A stretch of DNA of 64,000 bases, taken from the NCBI GenBank assembly GCA_036489315.1, contig DASXFZ010000021.1:41241-105240 (forward strand), read 5' to 3'. Each line of letters starts with the position of its first letter. The first letter of the stretch is position 1. This stretch comes from Candidatus Cybelea sp. (GTDB taxonomy: Bacteria; Vulcanimicrobiota; Vulcanimicrobiia; Vulcanimicrobiales; Vulcanimicrobiaceae). Position numbers and translations under genes: made by a program. Below the pieces are notes generated by a model. That model searched no databases. It was not told the DNA's origin and was given only the letters and a program-made list of their open reading frames with translations. Positions 18,025-26,806 of the stretch are shown here, piece after piece.

Positions 18025-18525
18025 TTGGCCTTCGCAGCAACTACCGGGGAAGGGTTAGGGCTGTTCCGCCGAAGTCGCAACCTTGTGAAGGCGCCGGCAG
18101 CGGTTCTCTTGCTGGTCGTTGCGGCCTGCGCGCCGCACGTCGCCTATCAGTTGTCGGAGGGGGACCAAGCCCGGTTTGGCAGCCGCGTCCTGCGTGTCGC
18201 CCAGACGAATCGCGATCCGATGATCTTCGGATTGAACGACTGCATCCTTTACAAGGCGCAAACGGCGCATGCCGGCATCGTCGGGTGGGACGTCGTATTG
18301 GCCTCGGATTGGGGGATGTCGAGCTACCCGAAATGGGCGACGGGCTGCACCTCGCAGCAAATGAAGTACGACGGCAAGTATATCCTCGTGAGCTTCTGTG
18401 CCCAGGCAATCGGGGCCGGGGGCGGCTGCGCCGGCGGCGACGGGACCTATCGCAGCCGCACCGGTAACGCGCAAGGCTGGCAGATACGCGCGAACAACGG
18501 ATGGATCGCGCTGCCGAAGCCTTAG
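18025..18525 (+). CDS. Predicted lipoprotein of unknown function
   Basis: 166 residues from a TTG at 18025 that has AAGAGAGG eight bases upstream. The hydrophobic segment APAAVLLLVVAAC ends in a lipobox (VAAC), so the mature protein should be lipid-anchored. The mature part contains several further cysteines (NDCILYK, TGCTSQQ, SFCAQ, GGCAGG) that could form disulfides in the periplasm. A GTG at 18085 is an alternative start giving a shorter leader. No family recognised. Confidence 0.7.
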   Translation: MAFAATTGEGLGLFRRSRNLVKAPAAVLLLVVAACAPHVAYQLSEGDQARFGSRVLRVAQTNRDPMIFGLNDCILYKAQTAHAGIVGWDVVLASDWGMSSYPKWATGCTSQQMKYDGKYILVSFCAQAIGAGGGCAGGDGTYRSRTGNAQGWQIRANNGWIALPKP

Positions 18526-18544
18526 CCGCCGTCCACGAGCGCGA

Positions 18545-19510
18545 TCACTTGCTGACTGTTACGCCGAACGGCTCGCTTACGTCGATCGTGAGCGTTGCTC
18601 CGCCGCCCGCCGGGTAGTTGTAGTAGCCGAGCACGCCGGCGTCTTGGCTTGCAGCGAGCACCGTGTCCTTGTGATGCTTCTTGCGAGCCGGTCCGGTGAT
18701 CCAGAACTGGTTGACGTAGTTGGAGCCGCCCAGATCGGTGGTCGCCTTCACCTTGCCGCTCGGCTGGGCACGATAGATTACGCCCGCATCGGTATCTCCC
18801 ACCGCGACGTACTTGCCGTCCCACTGAACGCCGCCCGGCCACTCCACGCTCCGATTAAGCGTGATGTCGGTGAAGGTGCCGCTTCCCTTGGGCAGTTCGG
18901 CGAACGCGAACGCCGAGCTCCCCGTGGCGCCGTCGACAAAGAGGTTGCCTTTGTCGTCGTACCCGCAGAAACGATACTGCGCGATCGACGGATCCGTGTA
19001 GAGCGTCGCCGTGCCTTTGGCGCCGGCGTAGATCGCGACGCTGCCGCCGCCGCTCTGGCTATAGAAGTTCGTCACCGCGAGGTTGCCGGTCTTCGGGTCG
19101 ACGGCGCACCCTTCCGGATACTCTGCGCTGTCGTTCAGCGTTGCGAGCGGGGTCGTGCCGCCGTGTGCGTACTCGACGATCTGAGAAGCGCCGTCGTTGA
19201 CGACCCAGACGTGGCCTTTCTTATCGGAACAGAGGCCGTAGGGGGTCGAGAATCCGGTCAGCGTGCCGACCAGCTGCTGCGTGGAATAGGAATAGACGTA
19301 GACGTCGTTAGTCAGTACCGAGGAGACGTACACGAGCGGCTGGCCTTTGGCGGACGGCTTCATCCACGATCCGAGCGCGCTGCGCGCCGTCGCTGCATTC
19401 GCTGAGCCGACGCTTGGTGTACCGCCGGACTGCTGGTTCGCGCAGCCGGCGGCGAGCGCCGCGGCTGCGCACGCGGGTAGGGCGAAACGATAAAATTGAG
19501 GACGCATCAT
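18545..19510 (-). CDS. Beta-propeller lipoprotein
   Basis: 321 residues. The leader PACAAAALAAGC gives a lipobox. The mature part is a repeat protein with blades such as QPLVYVSSVLTNDVYVYSY, GLCSDKKGHVWVVNDGAS and GCAVDPKTGNLAVTNFYS, typical of NHL/SMP-30-like propellers. It is clearly paralogous to the lipoprotein at 41712-42653: both share FCGYD-KG-LFVDG, PGGVQWDGK and end in FGVTVSK/FGVTISK. Expected on the periplasmic or outer surface. Ligand or substrate unknown. The open frame extends further upstream, but the ATG pair at 19510/19507 gives the lipoprotein leader. Confidence 0.82.
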   Translation of the reverse strand: MMRPQFYRFALPACAAAALAAGCANQQSGGTPSVGSANAATARSALGSWMKPSAKGQPLVYVSSVLTNDVYVYSYSTQQLVGTLTGFSTPYGLCSDKKGHVWVVNDGASQIVEYAHGGTTPLATLNDSAEYPEGCAVDPKTGNLAVTNFYSQSGGGSVAIYAGAKGTATLYTDPSIAQYRFCGYDDKGNLFVDGATGSSAFAFAELPKGSGTFTDITLNRSVEWPGGVQWDGKYVAVGDTDAGVIYRAQPSGKVKATTDLGGSNYVNQFWITGPARKKHHKDTVLAASQDAGVLGYYNYPAGGGATLTIDVSEPFGVTVSK

Positions 19511-19637
19511 CCGGGATGCTTTGCGCAGCGGCCGCAAATGCCTAGCAGGCGTCCGACGTCTCGGGCGGTTTGCTTGGGACCTCGCCAGGCACCGCCACGT
19601 AAGACTCCGCGTTTGGTTCCTCGAACTGGCGCGGCGT

Positions 19638-20381
19638 ATGAAACGTCTTATCGTCTTCGATTTGGATGGTACCCTCGCGCTGAGCAAGGCGGCCCTGGAC
19701 GACGAAATGGCCTCGCTGCTCGAACGTCTGCTCGCCGTGATTAAGGTTGCGATTATCTCCGGCGGCGACTTTCCGCAGTTCCAAAAACAGGTCATTGACC
19801 GTATCCCGGCCGGCAGCGATTTCGCGAACCTGTCGCTCCAGCCGACCTCGGGAACGAAGTTCTTTCGGTATGACGGGCAGTGGACCAAGCTCTACTCCGA
19901 CGACCTCACGGACGAACAAAAGAAAAAGATCGACAATGCCCTCGAGAGCGCCGTCGCCCAGACCGGCTTTCAGCCGCAGCAGACCTGGGGCGAACGCATC
20001 GAGGATCGCGGAACTCAGATAACCTACTCGGCGCTCGGGCAGCAAGCGCCGCTCGATGCGAAGGAAAAATGGGATCCGGATTTCGCCAAGCGCAAAGCGA
20101 TCAAGGCGATTCTCGATACGACGATCCCCGAGTTCTCGGTTCGGCTCGGCGGCACGACCTCGATCGACGTGACGCGGCCGGGCATCGACAAAGCCTACGG
20201 AATTCGCAAGCTGCGCCACGTGCTGGAAATCCCGATCTCCGAGATGCTCTTTATCGGCGACGCCGTCTTCCCCGGCGGAAACGACTACCCGGCCGTGGAG
20301 GCCGGCGCCGACACGATCGAAGTGCGCGACCCCAACGAAACCAAAGCCGTAATTCAGGCAATAATTGCCTGCGTCAGCTAG
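19638..20381 (+). CDS. HAD-superfamily (type IIB) phosphatase, phosphomannomutase-like
   Basis: 247-residue soluble hydrolase. Motif I is FDLDGTL with the nucleophile Asp near residue 9, motif II is IISGGDF, the IIB cap lies at about 85-185, and motif IV is GDAVFPGGNDYPAVEAG. The cap and the IGDAVFPGGND pattern resemble eukaryotic-type phosphomannomutase and sucrose/mannosylglycerate phosphatases. Whether it is a mutase or a phosphatase cannot be decided. It precedes an alcohol dehydrogenase in the same direction, 27 bases apart. Confidence 0.85.
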   Translation: MKRLIVFDLDGTLALSKAALDDEMASLLERLLAVIKVAIISGGDFPQFQKQVIDRIPAGSDFANLSLQPTSGTKFFRYDGQWTKLYSDDLTDEQKKKIDNALESAVAQTGFQPQQTWGERIEDRGTQITYSALGQQAPLDAKEKWDPDFAKRKAIKAILDTTIPEFSVRLGGTTSIDVTRPGIDKAYGIRKLRHVLEIPISEMLFIGDAVFPGGNDYPAVEAGADTIEVRDPNETKAVIQAIIACVS

Positions 20382-20408
20382 TGCGCTAGCGACTCGGAGG
20401 GCTGGATA

Positions 20409-21410
20409 ATGAAAGCGGTCCAAGTTTCTCGGCCCGGCGGCGATTTCGAAATCGTCGAACGGGAGATACCGCAGCCCGCTTGCGGACAGGTGAGAATCCG
20501 CGTGCTCGCGTGCGGTATCTGCCATAGCGACGCGGTCGTCAAAGAAGGCATCTTGCCGCTTGCGTATCCCCGCGTTCCCGGTCACGAGATTGCGGGCACG
20601 ATCGACGAGCTGGGTGCCGGCGTAACTTCTTGGAAGAAAGGCGAGCGCGTCGGCGTCGGCTGGCACGGCGGCCACGACGGGACCTGCCCGCCCTGCCGGC
20701 GCGGCGACTTCATGAACTGCGAAAACATGCAGATCTGCGGCGTCAGCTACGACGGCGGTTATCAGGAGTATATGGTCGCGCCGGTCGAGGCCCTCGCGCA
20801 CATGCCCGAATCGCTCGATCCGGCGCAGGCGGCGCCGCTGATGTGCGCCGGCATTACGACCTTCAACGCGCTGCGCCGCAGCGGAGCGCTGCCGCCTAGT
20901 CTCGTGGCGATACAAGGAATCGGCGGACTCGGGCACCTCGGTATTCAGTTCGCGCAAAAGCTTGGTTACAAAGTTGCGGCCATCGGACGCGGCTCCGAGA
21001 ACTCGACGCTTGCGACGAAGCTCGGCGCTTCGATATATATCGATAGCGTCGCGAGCAACGCTGTCGAGGAGCTGCAAAAGCTCGGCGGCGCCCAAGTAAT
21101 TCTCACGACCGCGCCGAGCGGCAAGGCGATGGCCGGGCTCGTCGACGGGCTGGGTCCCAATGGCGTGCTGCTGATCGTCGGTGCGTCGCCCGATTCGATC
21201 GACGTTTCGCCCAACCAGCTGATCTCCGGACGAAAGCGCGTCGCCGGGTGGGCCTCCGGCACTCCGGCGGACTCGGAGGACACGCTGGAGTTCTCCCAGA
21301 TGACCGGCATTCGGCCGACGATCGAAACCTATCCGCTGGCGCGGGCTGCCGAGGCGTACGCGCGCACGATGAGCGGAAAGGCCAGGTTCCGCGTCGTTCT
21401 GACGACGTGA
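20409..21410 (+). CDS. Zinc-dependent alcohol dehydrogenase
   Basis: 333-residue medium-chain dehydrogenase of the AdhP/AdhA type. Catalytic zinc ligands are in CGICHSD and GHEIAG. The structural-zinc lobe reads CPPCRRGDFMNC, keeping three cysteines of the usual four, where the first Cys position is replaced (GGHDGTCPPC). The Rossmann motif is GIGGLGHLGIQFA. It oxidises primary alcohols or reduces aldehydes with NAD(H). GGAGGG precedes the ATG. The stop overlaps the next start as GTGA, linking it to the TMEM175-like gene. Confidence 0.92.
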   Translation: MKAVQVSRPGGDFEIVEREIPQPACGQVRIRVLACGICHSDAVVKEGILPLAYPRVPGHEIAGTIDELGAGVTSWKKGERVGVGWHGGHDGTCPPCRRGDFMNCENMQICGVSYDGGYQEYMVAPVEALAHMPESLDPAQAAPLMCAGITTFNALRRSGALPPSLVAIQGIGGLGHLGIQFAQKLGYKVAAIGRGSENSTLATKLGASIYIDSVASNAVEELQKLGGAQVILTTAPSGKAMAGLVDGLGPNGVLLIVGASPDSIDVSPNQLISGRKRVAGWASGTPADSEDTLEFSQMTGIRPTIETYPLARAAEAYARTMSGKARFRVVLTT

Positions 21411-22012
21411 AGCGCTTTTACACCGAAAGCGATCGCCTCGAAGCTTTCAGCGACGGCGTCATCGCCGTCATCATCACGATCATGGTGCTCGAGCTTCGGC
21501 CGCCGAGCTCGACCAGTCTCTCGGCGGTGCTCGACGACTGGCCGACGTTTGCCGCGTATGCGCTGAGCTTTACGTTCGTGGGAATCTACTGGAACAATCA
21601 CCACCACATGCTGCGCGCGACCCGTGGTATCGATGGACGGGCAATGTGGACGAACCTGTATCTCCTGTTCTGGCTCTCGCTCGTACCGTTCACTACGGCC
21701 TGGATGGGGCGCAATCCGACCGCGAAGGGGCCAACCGCCGTCTACGCGGTCGTCTTGTTGATGTGCGCCATCGCCTATAGCCTGCTTCAGCAGGCGCTGC
21801 TGACCGTCAACGGCCGTGACGGACCATTCGCCCAAGCCGTCAAGACGGACGTCAAGGGCTATGGCTCGATCGTGCTCTACGTACTCGCGCTGACGCTCGC
21901 GTTTTTCGCGCCGCTGGCCTCCGATATCATCTTCGTCGTCGTCGCGATCATCTGGTTCGTTCCCGACCGCCGCTTCGAGCCGCTGATCCGCGTCAAGGAC
22001 GAGCCGGAGTAA
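21407..22012 (+). CDS. TMEM175-family (DUF1211) potassium channel-like membrane protein
   Basis: 201 residues with about six membrane segments. The first carries the family signature RLEAFSDGVIAVIITIMVLE. Bacterial homologues are tetrameric K+-permeable channels. FVGIYWNNHHHMLRATRG is the conserved segment after helix 3. The GTG start overlaps the dehydrogenase stop, suggesting co-translation, although a functional link is not obvious. Its 3' end overlaps the convergent PDZ-membrane protein by 20 bases. Confidence 0.9.
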   Translation: MKRFYTESDRLEAFSDGVIAVIITIMVLELRPPSSTSLSAVLDDWPTFAAYALSFTFVGIYWNNHHHMLRATRGIDGRAMWTNLYLLFWLSLVPFTTAWMGRNPTAKGPTAVYAVVLLMCAIAYSLLQQALLTVNGRDGPFAQAVKTDVKGYGSIVLYVLALTLAFFAPLASDIIFVVVAIIWFVPDRRFEPLIRVKDEPE

Positions 22013-23717
22013 GCCGCGCGTAGCGCTCTCTCACGCGTTCGGCCTCGACGTGGTCGTACGCACGGGCGGCTTCGCGTGCGAGCTCTTCGAGCAGCACGAC
22101 TTCATCGGGGTCGAGCTGCGCTCCGTTCGCATGCGCGCCGTACAGCGTAAAACTGACAAGTTCGTGGCGCACCGTAACGGGCACGGCCAGCGTGTAGATG
22201 CCCGCGTTCTGTGGATCGAGGTGCGTCCGCAGCTCGTCAAGCCAGACGATGCTCTCGTCGGCGAGCAGCATGCGTACGAGCAGGTCGTTGGCGTCGAAAC
22301 CGGGCGGCGCGATCGTCGTCTGCGCCGATGTGGCCACGCCTTCGAAACGCGCGCCGTTGGCCGAACGCCGGTAGAGCGCCGCGGCGGCCAGCTCGAGCGC
22401 GTCGACCGGAACCTGCACGAGCCCGTCGATGATCGCGCTCTCTTCGGTCGCGTACGGCAACGCCAAGGCGGCGCGGCGCAGAATCCTCTCGGCGACCCGA
22501 CGGTGACGAAAGAAGACCGACTCGACGAAGCCTTCGACCGCGTGGTTGATCCGATCGAGCAAGAAGCCGATCGCGATCGTCACCAGCAGCTCGGCGCCGA
22601 TGGCCAGCCGGCCGATCGCGATGACGCGCGAGAAGAACCAGTCCAAGATTGAAACGAACGCAATGACGGCCAGCGACAGCAGACCGTAGACGAGGGCGCG
22701 GTTGAGGACGAAGTTGACGTCGAGCACCCGCAACCGAAAGACTGCATACGCGATGCAGATCGGCATCAGCACGACGCCGAAGCCGACGACCTGCCCCACG
22801 GCAAAGGGGACGCCCGGAACGTAATAGATGGCGTAGGCAAGGAAAGACGCGAACGTGCCGATCGCAACGAATCCCAAGCGTTGGCGATTGCTCGGGGTCG
22901 CGGTCGCGAGATTCTTCGCGAGAATCAGTCCCGCGACGATGAAGGTAAGCAGCGGGACGATCGTGCCCAAAACGATGTCCCAGCTCGGCACGGTTTCCGT
23001 CGTTTCGTAAACGATCCATTCGGCGGCGTACGCGAGAAATGAAAGGCCCAGAAATCCCCAGACGAACGGATCGATCCGCCGGCGCCAGCCAAGCACGTCG
23101 CCATTTGGGAAGCGGAGGAGAAACGGCAGCAGCGGCAGGACGCTCCACGCCCCAAAGACGACGGTGAGGACGAACGTCAGCGCGCGATATGCGCCGGCGT
23201 TGAGGATGTGCGACCAATACATGTAGGGCGGCGACGTGCCGAAGTAGCCGACGGCAAAAACGTAGAGCGACCACGACATCACCGACGGTCGCAAGAAAAC
23301 GAGCAGAAACGCGACGACCAAAAAGACGGTGGGCGGAAGATAGGCGAGCACACCGGCAACCCGCTGCCAGAATCCGAAGCGCCGATCCGGAATCGCCGTT
23401 AACGTCACGTTGTAGACGAGCGGTCCCCGGCGCAGCGTAAACCTCTCTCGCTCGCCTGGATACGGCGAACGGATACGCGACGAGACTGCGTAGTCGCCGT
23501 GGTCGACCAGTGCATCGCCGACGCGGATGCCGGCACGATCGCCCGGCGAGCCGCGGAGAACGCTGGCGATCGCCGAGCTGCGCGGCGGAATGTAAATCCC
23601 GTACGTTGCCTCGCCCCATGTCTCTGCGAAGTCGACGTGCCCGATCGGCAGGTAATAGATGATGACGACGACGAGCGTTACGAGGCCCAAGAGTCCGCGC
23701 GAGAGCGGTTGCCGCAT
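21993..23717 (-). CDS. Membrane protein with periplasmic PDZ domain and C-terminal GAF-like domain
   Basis: 574 residues from the ATG at 23717. One N-terminal membrane helix leads to a PDZ-like domain (about 45-120, with SAIASVLRGSPGDRAGIRVG). About eight membrane helices follow (130-400), then the linker VFRLRVLDVNFVLNRALVYG and the juxtamembrane FFRHRRVAERILRRA, then a GAF-like domain (about 420-560). The linker and GAF arrangement is that of membrane sensor kinases, but no kinase, cyclase or phosphatase domain follows. It shares this layout with the protein at 33239-34696. A sensor acting through a partner is the likely role. Confidence 0.8.
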   Translation of the reverse strand: MRQPLSRGLLGLVTLVVVIIYYLPIGHVDFAETWGEATYGIYIPPRSSAIASVLRGSPGDRAGIRVGDALVDHGDYAVSSRIRSPYPGERERFTLRRGPLVYNVTLTAIPDRRFGFWQRVAGVLAYLPPTVFLVVAFLLVFLRPSVMSWSLYVFAVGYFGTSPPYMYWSHILNAGAYRALTFVLTVVFGAWSVLPLLPFLLRFPNGDVLGWRRRIDPFVWGFLGLSFLAYAAEWIVYETTETVPSWDIVLGTIVPLLTFIVAGLILAKNLATATPSNRQRLGFVAIGTFASFLAYAIYYVPGVPFAVGQVVGFGVVLMPICIAYAVFRLRVLDVNFVLNRALVYGLLSLAVIAFVSILDWFFSRVIAIGRLAIGAELLVTIAIGFLLDRINHAVEGFVESVFFRHRRVAERILRRAALALPYATEESAIIDGLVQVPVDALELAAAALYRRSANGARFEGVATSAQTTIAPPGFDANDLLVRMLLADESIVWLDELRTHLDPQNAGIYTLAVPVTVRHELVSFTLYGAHANGAQLDPDEVVLLEELAREAARAYDHVEAERVRERYARLTPARP

Positions 23718-23788
23718 GCAAGCTTCTGCGGCACAGCACTTTGGCACCCCTCTGAAACCAAAGGCAAGCGCGCCGGCATCACAGGCAC

Positions 23789-24679
23789 ATGAGTACGTCA
23801 AAAACCATGCAGCACGAACGTCCGGCTGCGGCCAGTGGAAGCTTTTTACTCGGCGGCGACTTGCCCGTCGTGCGGCTGGGTTTCGGCGCGATGCGCGTCA
23901 CCGGCCACGGCATCTGGGGTGAGCCGCCCGACCACGGCGAGGCGATCGCGGTTCTGAAGGCAGCGCTCGACTTGGGGATTACGCTGATCGACACCGCCGA
24001 TTCGTACGGGCCCGAAGTTTCGGAGCGGTTGATCGCTGAGGCGCTCTATCCGTATCCGCGCGATCTCGTGATCGCAACCAAAGCCGGTCTATTGCGGCCG
24101 GGCCCGGGGGAGTGGGTGCCCGACGGACGGCCGCAGCACCTGCGCGAGGCGGTCGACGGCAGCCTCAAACGCTTGCGCCTCGATACGATCGATCTCTTGC
24201 AACTGCATCGTCCCGATCCGAAGGTGCCGTTCGCGGAGCAGGTCGGCGCGCTCGTCGAACTGCAACTCAAGGGAAAGATTCGCCACATCGGACTCTCCAA
24301 CGTCGACGTCAAACACCTCAAGGCCGCGCGTGAGATGGCGACGATCGTCTCCGTGCAGAATCGCTACAATCTCGTAGACCGTGAATCGGAAGACGAACTC
24401 GAGTACTGCACTAGCGAAGAGATCGGATTCATCCCATGGTTTCCGCTGGCAACGGGCGATCTCGCCGAACCCGGCGGTCCGCTCGAACGCATCGCCGGGC
24501 GGCTCGACGTTCTGCCCGCTCAGGTTGCGATCGCGTGGCTGCTCGCGAAGTCACCGGTGATGCTGCCGATTCCCGGTACCTCGTCAGTCGCGCATTTGGA
24601 GGAAAACGCCGCGGCGGCGCTGCTCAAACTCAGCGCCGCAGACTGCGAAGAACTCGATAGCGTATCGCCCTCAGCGTAG
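23789..24679 (+). CDS. Aldo/keto reductase
   Basis: 296-residue NADP(H)-dependent TIM-barrel oxidoreductase. The catalytic tetrad is visible as Asp and Tyr in DTADSYG, Lys in ATKAGL and His in LQLHRPD. The cofactor end reads IPGTSSVAHLEEN. The family reduces aldehydes and ketones, and this subgroup (with IRHIGLSNVDVKHLKAAREM) is close to general stress AKRs. The ATG at 23789 is 71 bases from the divergent PDZ-protein start. A dispersed repeat follows its 3' end. Confidence 0.92.
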   Translation: MSTSKTMQHERPAAASGSFLLGGDLPVVRLGFGAMRVTGHGIWGEPPDHGEAIAVLKAALDLGITLIDTADSYGPEVSERLIAEALYPYPRDLVIATKAGLLRPGPGEWVPDGRPQHLREAVDGSLKRLRLDTIDLLQLHRPDPKVPFAEQVGALVELQLKGKIRHIGLSNVDVKHLKAAREMATIVSVQNRYNLVDRESEDELEYCTSEEIGFIPWFPLATGDLAEPGGPLERIAGRLDVLPAQVAIAWLLAKSPVMLPIPGTSSVAHLEENAAAALLKLSAADCEELDSVSPSA

Positions 24680-24680
24680 C

Positions 24681-24740
24681 GTCACCCTAAACGCGCGCGC
24701 CCTCGCGGTCCCCCTGAGCGTGTCGAAGGGTTGTCCCGAG
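24681..24740 (+). repeat. Dispersed GTCGAAGG-type repeat, copy 1
   Basis: Starts with GTCACCCT and contains CCCCTGAGCGTGTCGAAGGG and a degenerate second unit. It lies in the gap after the aldo/keto reductase. The same unit occurs near 41.1, 58.1 and 60.2 kb (inverted). Confidence 0.7.
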
Positions 24741-24757
24741 CACGCGCGGATTTTTGG

Positions 24758-25303
24758 CTACTGCTGGAGGACCGCCTCGACGTTGAGCTCGATGCGAACC
24801 TCGTCACCGACGACCACGCCGCCGGTCTCGAGCGCGGCGTTCCAGGTCAAGCCGTAGTCCTTGCGATTGATTGTCGTGTTCGCGCTATAGCCGATGCGCG
24901 TTCCGCCCCACGGATCGTTCATACGCCCCTCGAACGTAGCGGCGAGCGTAACGTCGCGGGTGACACCGTGAATCGTGAGCTTACCGTCGATCATAAACTC
25001 GTCGGGCGTGCCGTCGATGCGCGTGCTCTCGAAGCTCAGCTTGGGGTACTTCTCCACGTCGAAAAAGTCGGCGGAGCGCAGGTGCCCATCGCGCTGCTCC
25101 TCGCGCGTGTCGATCGAGCCGGCGTCGATCGTCGCCGTGACTGAAATGGGAAGATCGTTGCCCGCCGCCAACTCGACGTGCCCGTCGAAGGCGGTGAAGC
25201 GGCCGCGAACCTTCGTGATCATCAGGTGGCGAACCACGAACTCGACGGTCGTGTGGGCGGCATCGAGGGCGTAGACGCTTTTTTCTTGCAGTTGGGTCGT
25301 CAT
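24758..25303 (-). CDS. YceI-family protein
   Basis: 181 residues of the lipocalin-like YceI fold: YALDAAHTTVEFVVRHLMIT, GRFTAFDGHVEL, SADFFDVEKYPKLSFEST and LTIHGVTRDVTL are all family landmarks. There is no signal peptide, so this copy is probably cytoplasmic. Homologues bind isoprenoid or other long amphiphilic molecules. It is divergent from an HxlR regulator with an operator-like dyad between them, suggesting HxlR control. Confidence 0.93.
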   Translation of the reverse strand: MTTQLQEKSVYALDAAHTTVEFVVRHLMITKVRGRFTAFDGHVELAAGNDLPISVTATIDAGSIDTREEQRDGHLRSADFFDVEKYPKLSFESTRIDGTPDEFMIDGKLTIHGVTRDVTLAATFEGRMNDPWGGTRIGYSANTTINRKDYGLTWNAALETGGVVVGDEVRIELNVEAVLQQ

Positions 25304-25356
25304 GTTGGTCTGGTTGGCTCCTTATAGTTGCCGATAGCGTCGAAGTGTGCTACCGT

Positions 25357-25377
25357 TATGCAAGTAACTTTTGCATA
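25357..25377. promoter_or_regulatory. Operator-like dyad between yceI-type and HxlR genes
   Basis: TATGCAA and TTGCATA form a perfect inverted repeat with a 7-base spacer. It lies 54 bases from the YceI start and 49 from the HxlR start. Such symmetric sites suit a dimeric winged-helix regulator. Binding by the adjacent HxlR protein is inferred from position. Confidence 0.55.
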
Positions 25378-25425
25378 CTAGCATCCCTAATACAAGTACG
25401 CACTCTAAAGTAGCCTAGGAACCCA

Positions 25426-25824
25426 ATGGAAACTATTAAACTGCCGCCGCTTCCGACCGATGCCACCGTCTACAACCAAGCGGCTTGTCCTTCGCGGCTG
25501 ATACTCGACCGGATCGCGGACAAATGGACGACTCTCATCATGGGCATCCTCGAGCAATCCGAGCACCGCCGCTTCAACGAACTGCGCCGCTCGATCGGCG
25601 GAATTTCACAGAAGATGCTCACCCAGACCCTGCGCGACCTCGAGCGCGACGGGCTGGTGAAGCGGACCATCTACCCGGAGGTTCCGCCCCGCGTCGAATA
25701 TGAGTTAACCGAGCTCGGGCGCACCCTCTGCGGGCCGCTCGGCTCGCTCACCCAATGGGCGCACGACCACATGAACGAGGTCAAGGAAGCGCAAACGCGG
25801 TTCGATAAGCGCTTTGCCGCTTAG
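25426..25824 (+). CDS. HxlR-family transcriptional regulator
   Basis: 132-residue winged helix-turn-helix protein: CPSRLILDRIADKWTTLIMG, FNELRRSIGGISQKMLTQ and LRDLERDGLVKRTIYPEVPP are diagnostic. The Cys in AACPSR matches the redox-active position of HypR-like members that sense aldehydes or oxidants, so thiol-based sensing is possible. It probably represses itself and the divergent YceI gene. Confidence 0.93.
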   Translation: METIKLPPLPTDATVYNQAACPSRLILDRIADKWTTLIMGILEQSEHRRFNELRRSIGGISQKMLTQTLRDLERDGLVKRTIYPEVPPRVEYELTELGRTLCGPLGSLTQWAHDHMNEVKEAQTRFDKRFAA

Positions 25825-25851
25825 AACGCTGATACGCCTCCATCGTAGTAT

Positions 25852-26691
25852 TTAGCGTAGTGCCAAATCGCCGCTGAGCAGCTTCAGTTTTTGCTCGGTG
25901 TCGGATCCCGCCGCAGCCGTTAAAACGATCATCCGAATATCGCCGTCACCGGGGAGCTCGAGCGTCGTATGATCGAGAATGAGCTCACCCACCTCGGGGT
26001 GATTGAAGCGCTTGAGCCCATCGGTCGAACCGAGAACATCGTGCTCGGCCCAGAGCCGGCGAAACTCCGCAGAGTTCGTTTGTAAATCCGCGATCAGTTC
26101 GGCGAAACGGGGGTCGGTCGGATACTTCGCGGCGACGGCGCGAAACTGCGCGACGGTTCGCCGCATGGTGCATTCCGGATCGCCGTAGCGGCAGCGCGAT
26201 TCGGGATCGAGGAAGATGCGCCACACCAGGTTGCGTGCCGGCCCTGCGGCGCTGGAGAAATCGGTGAGCGCATCGAAGCTCCTGTTGAACGCGAGTACGT
26301 CCCAGCGCCGTCCGCGCACGTACGCCGGCAAAGGATCCAGTCCGTCGAGTACGCGGTGAACGAGTTCACTTACGTGCTCTTCGTCTAGCGGCGCGCGCGT
26401 AAACGCAAGGCCTGCGAGAAGGAAGAGATGGCGGCGCTCGTCTGAGGTCAGGCGCAGCGCGTGCGAAATGCCGTCGAGCACCTCCGCAGAGACGTTGATC
26501 GGCAGGCCCTGTTCGAGCCGCGTGTACCAGGTCGCCCCGATGTTGGCGAGCAGCGCGACCTCCTCGCGCCTCAAACCCGGCGTGCGACGACGCGCGCCGT
26601 CGGCGAGTCCGACGTCGGAGGGGAGAATTTTTGCGCGCCGCGTCCGCAGAAAGTCGCTCAGCTCGGAGCGGCGCTCAAGAGTCGAATTCAT
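25852..26691 (-). CDS. XRE helix-turn-helix regulator with MmyB-like ligand domain
   Basis: 279 residues. The N-terminal HTH contains GLRREEVALLANIGATWYTR and LEQGLPINVSAEVLDGISHA. The remaining 180 residues (PLPAYVRGRRWDVLAFNRSF, RDPE-type segments, FNHPEVGELILDHTTLELPG) are the MmyB-like PAS-related domain reported to bind fatty acids in actinobacterial members. It is divergent from an MFS exporter, a common repressor-pump arrangement. Confidence 0.9.
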   Translation of the reverse strand: MNSTLERRSELSDFLRTRRAKILPSDVGLADGARRRTPGLRREEVALLANIGATWYTRLEQGLPINVSAEVLDGISHALRLTSDERRHLFLLAGLAFTRAPLDEEHVSELVHRVLDGLDPLPAYVRGRRWDVLAFNRSFDALTDFSSAAGPARNLVWRIFLDPESRCRYGDPECTMRRTVAQFRAVAAKYPTDPRFAELIADLQTNSAEFRRLWAEHDVLGSTDGLKRFNHPEVGELILDHTTLELPGDGDIRMIVLTAAAGSDTEQKLKLLSGDLALR

Positions 26692-26716
26692 CGCGAGCCC
26701 TTTCAGGGTGTACCGG

Positions 26717-26726
26717 CTAGTACTAG
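26717..26726. promoter_or_regulatory. Palindrome between MmyB-like regulator and MFS pump
   Basis: CTAGTACTAG is a perfect 10-bp palindrome 26 bases upstream of the regulator start, and a related half-site TTCTAG-TCATAG follows at about 26739. It is a candidate operator for the adjacent regulator, by position only. Confidence 0.4.
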
Positions 26727-26806
26727 GATAAGGCGGGTTCTAGTCATAGTATCTCACACGCAGTACGCTGAGCGCAAGCCACTCTCGTAGAGACCCAAAA
26801 TCCTAA

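Noticed and set aside
19542..21095. Minus-strand open frame of 517 codons
   Set aside because: Antisense to the HAD phosphatase and alcohol dehydrogenase genes, both with intact catalytic motifs.
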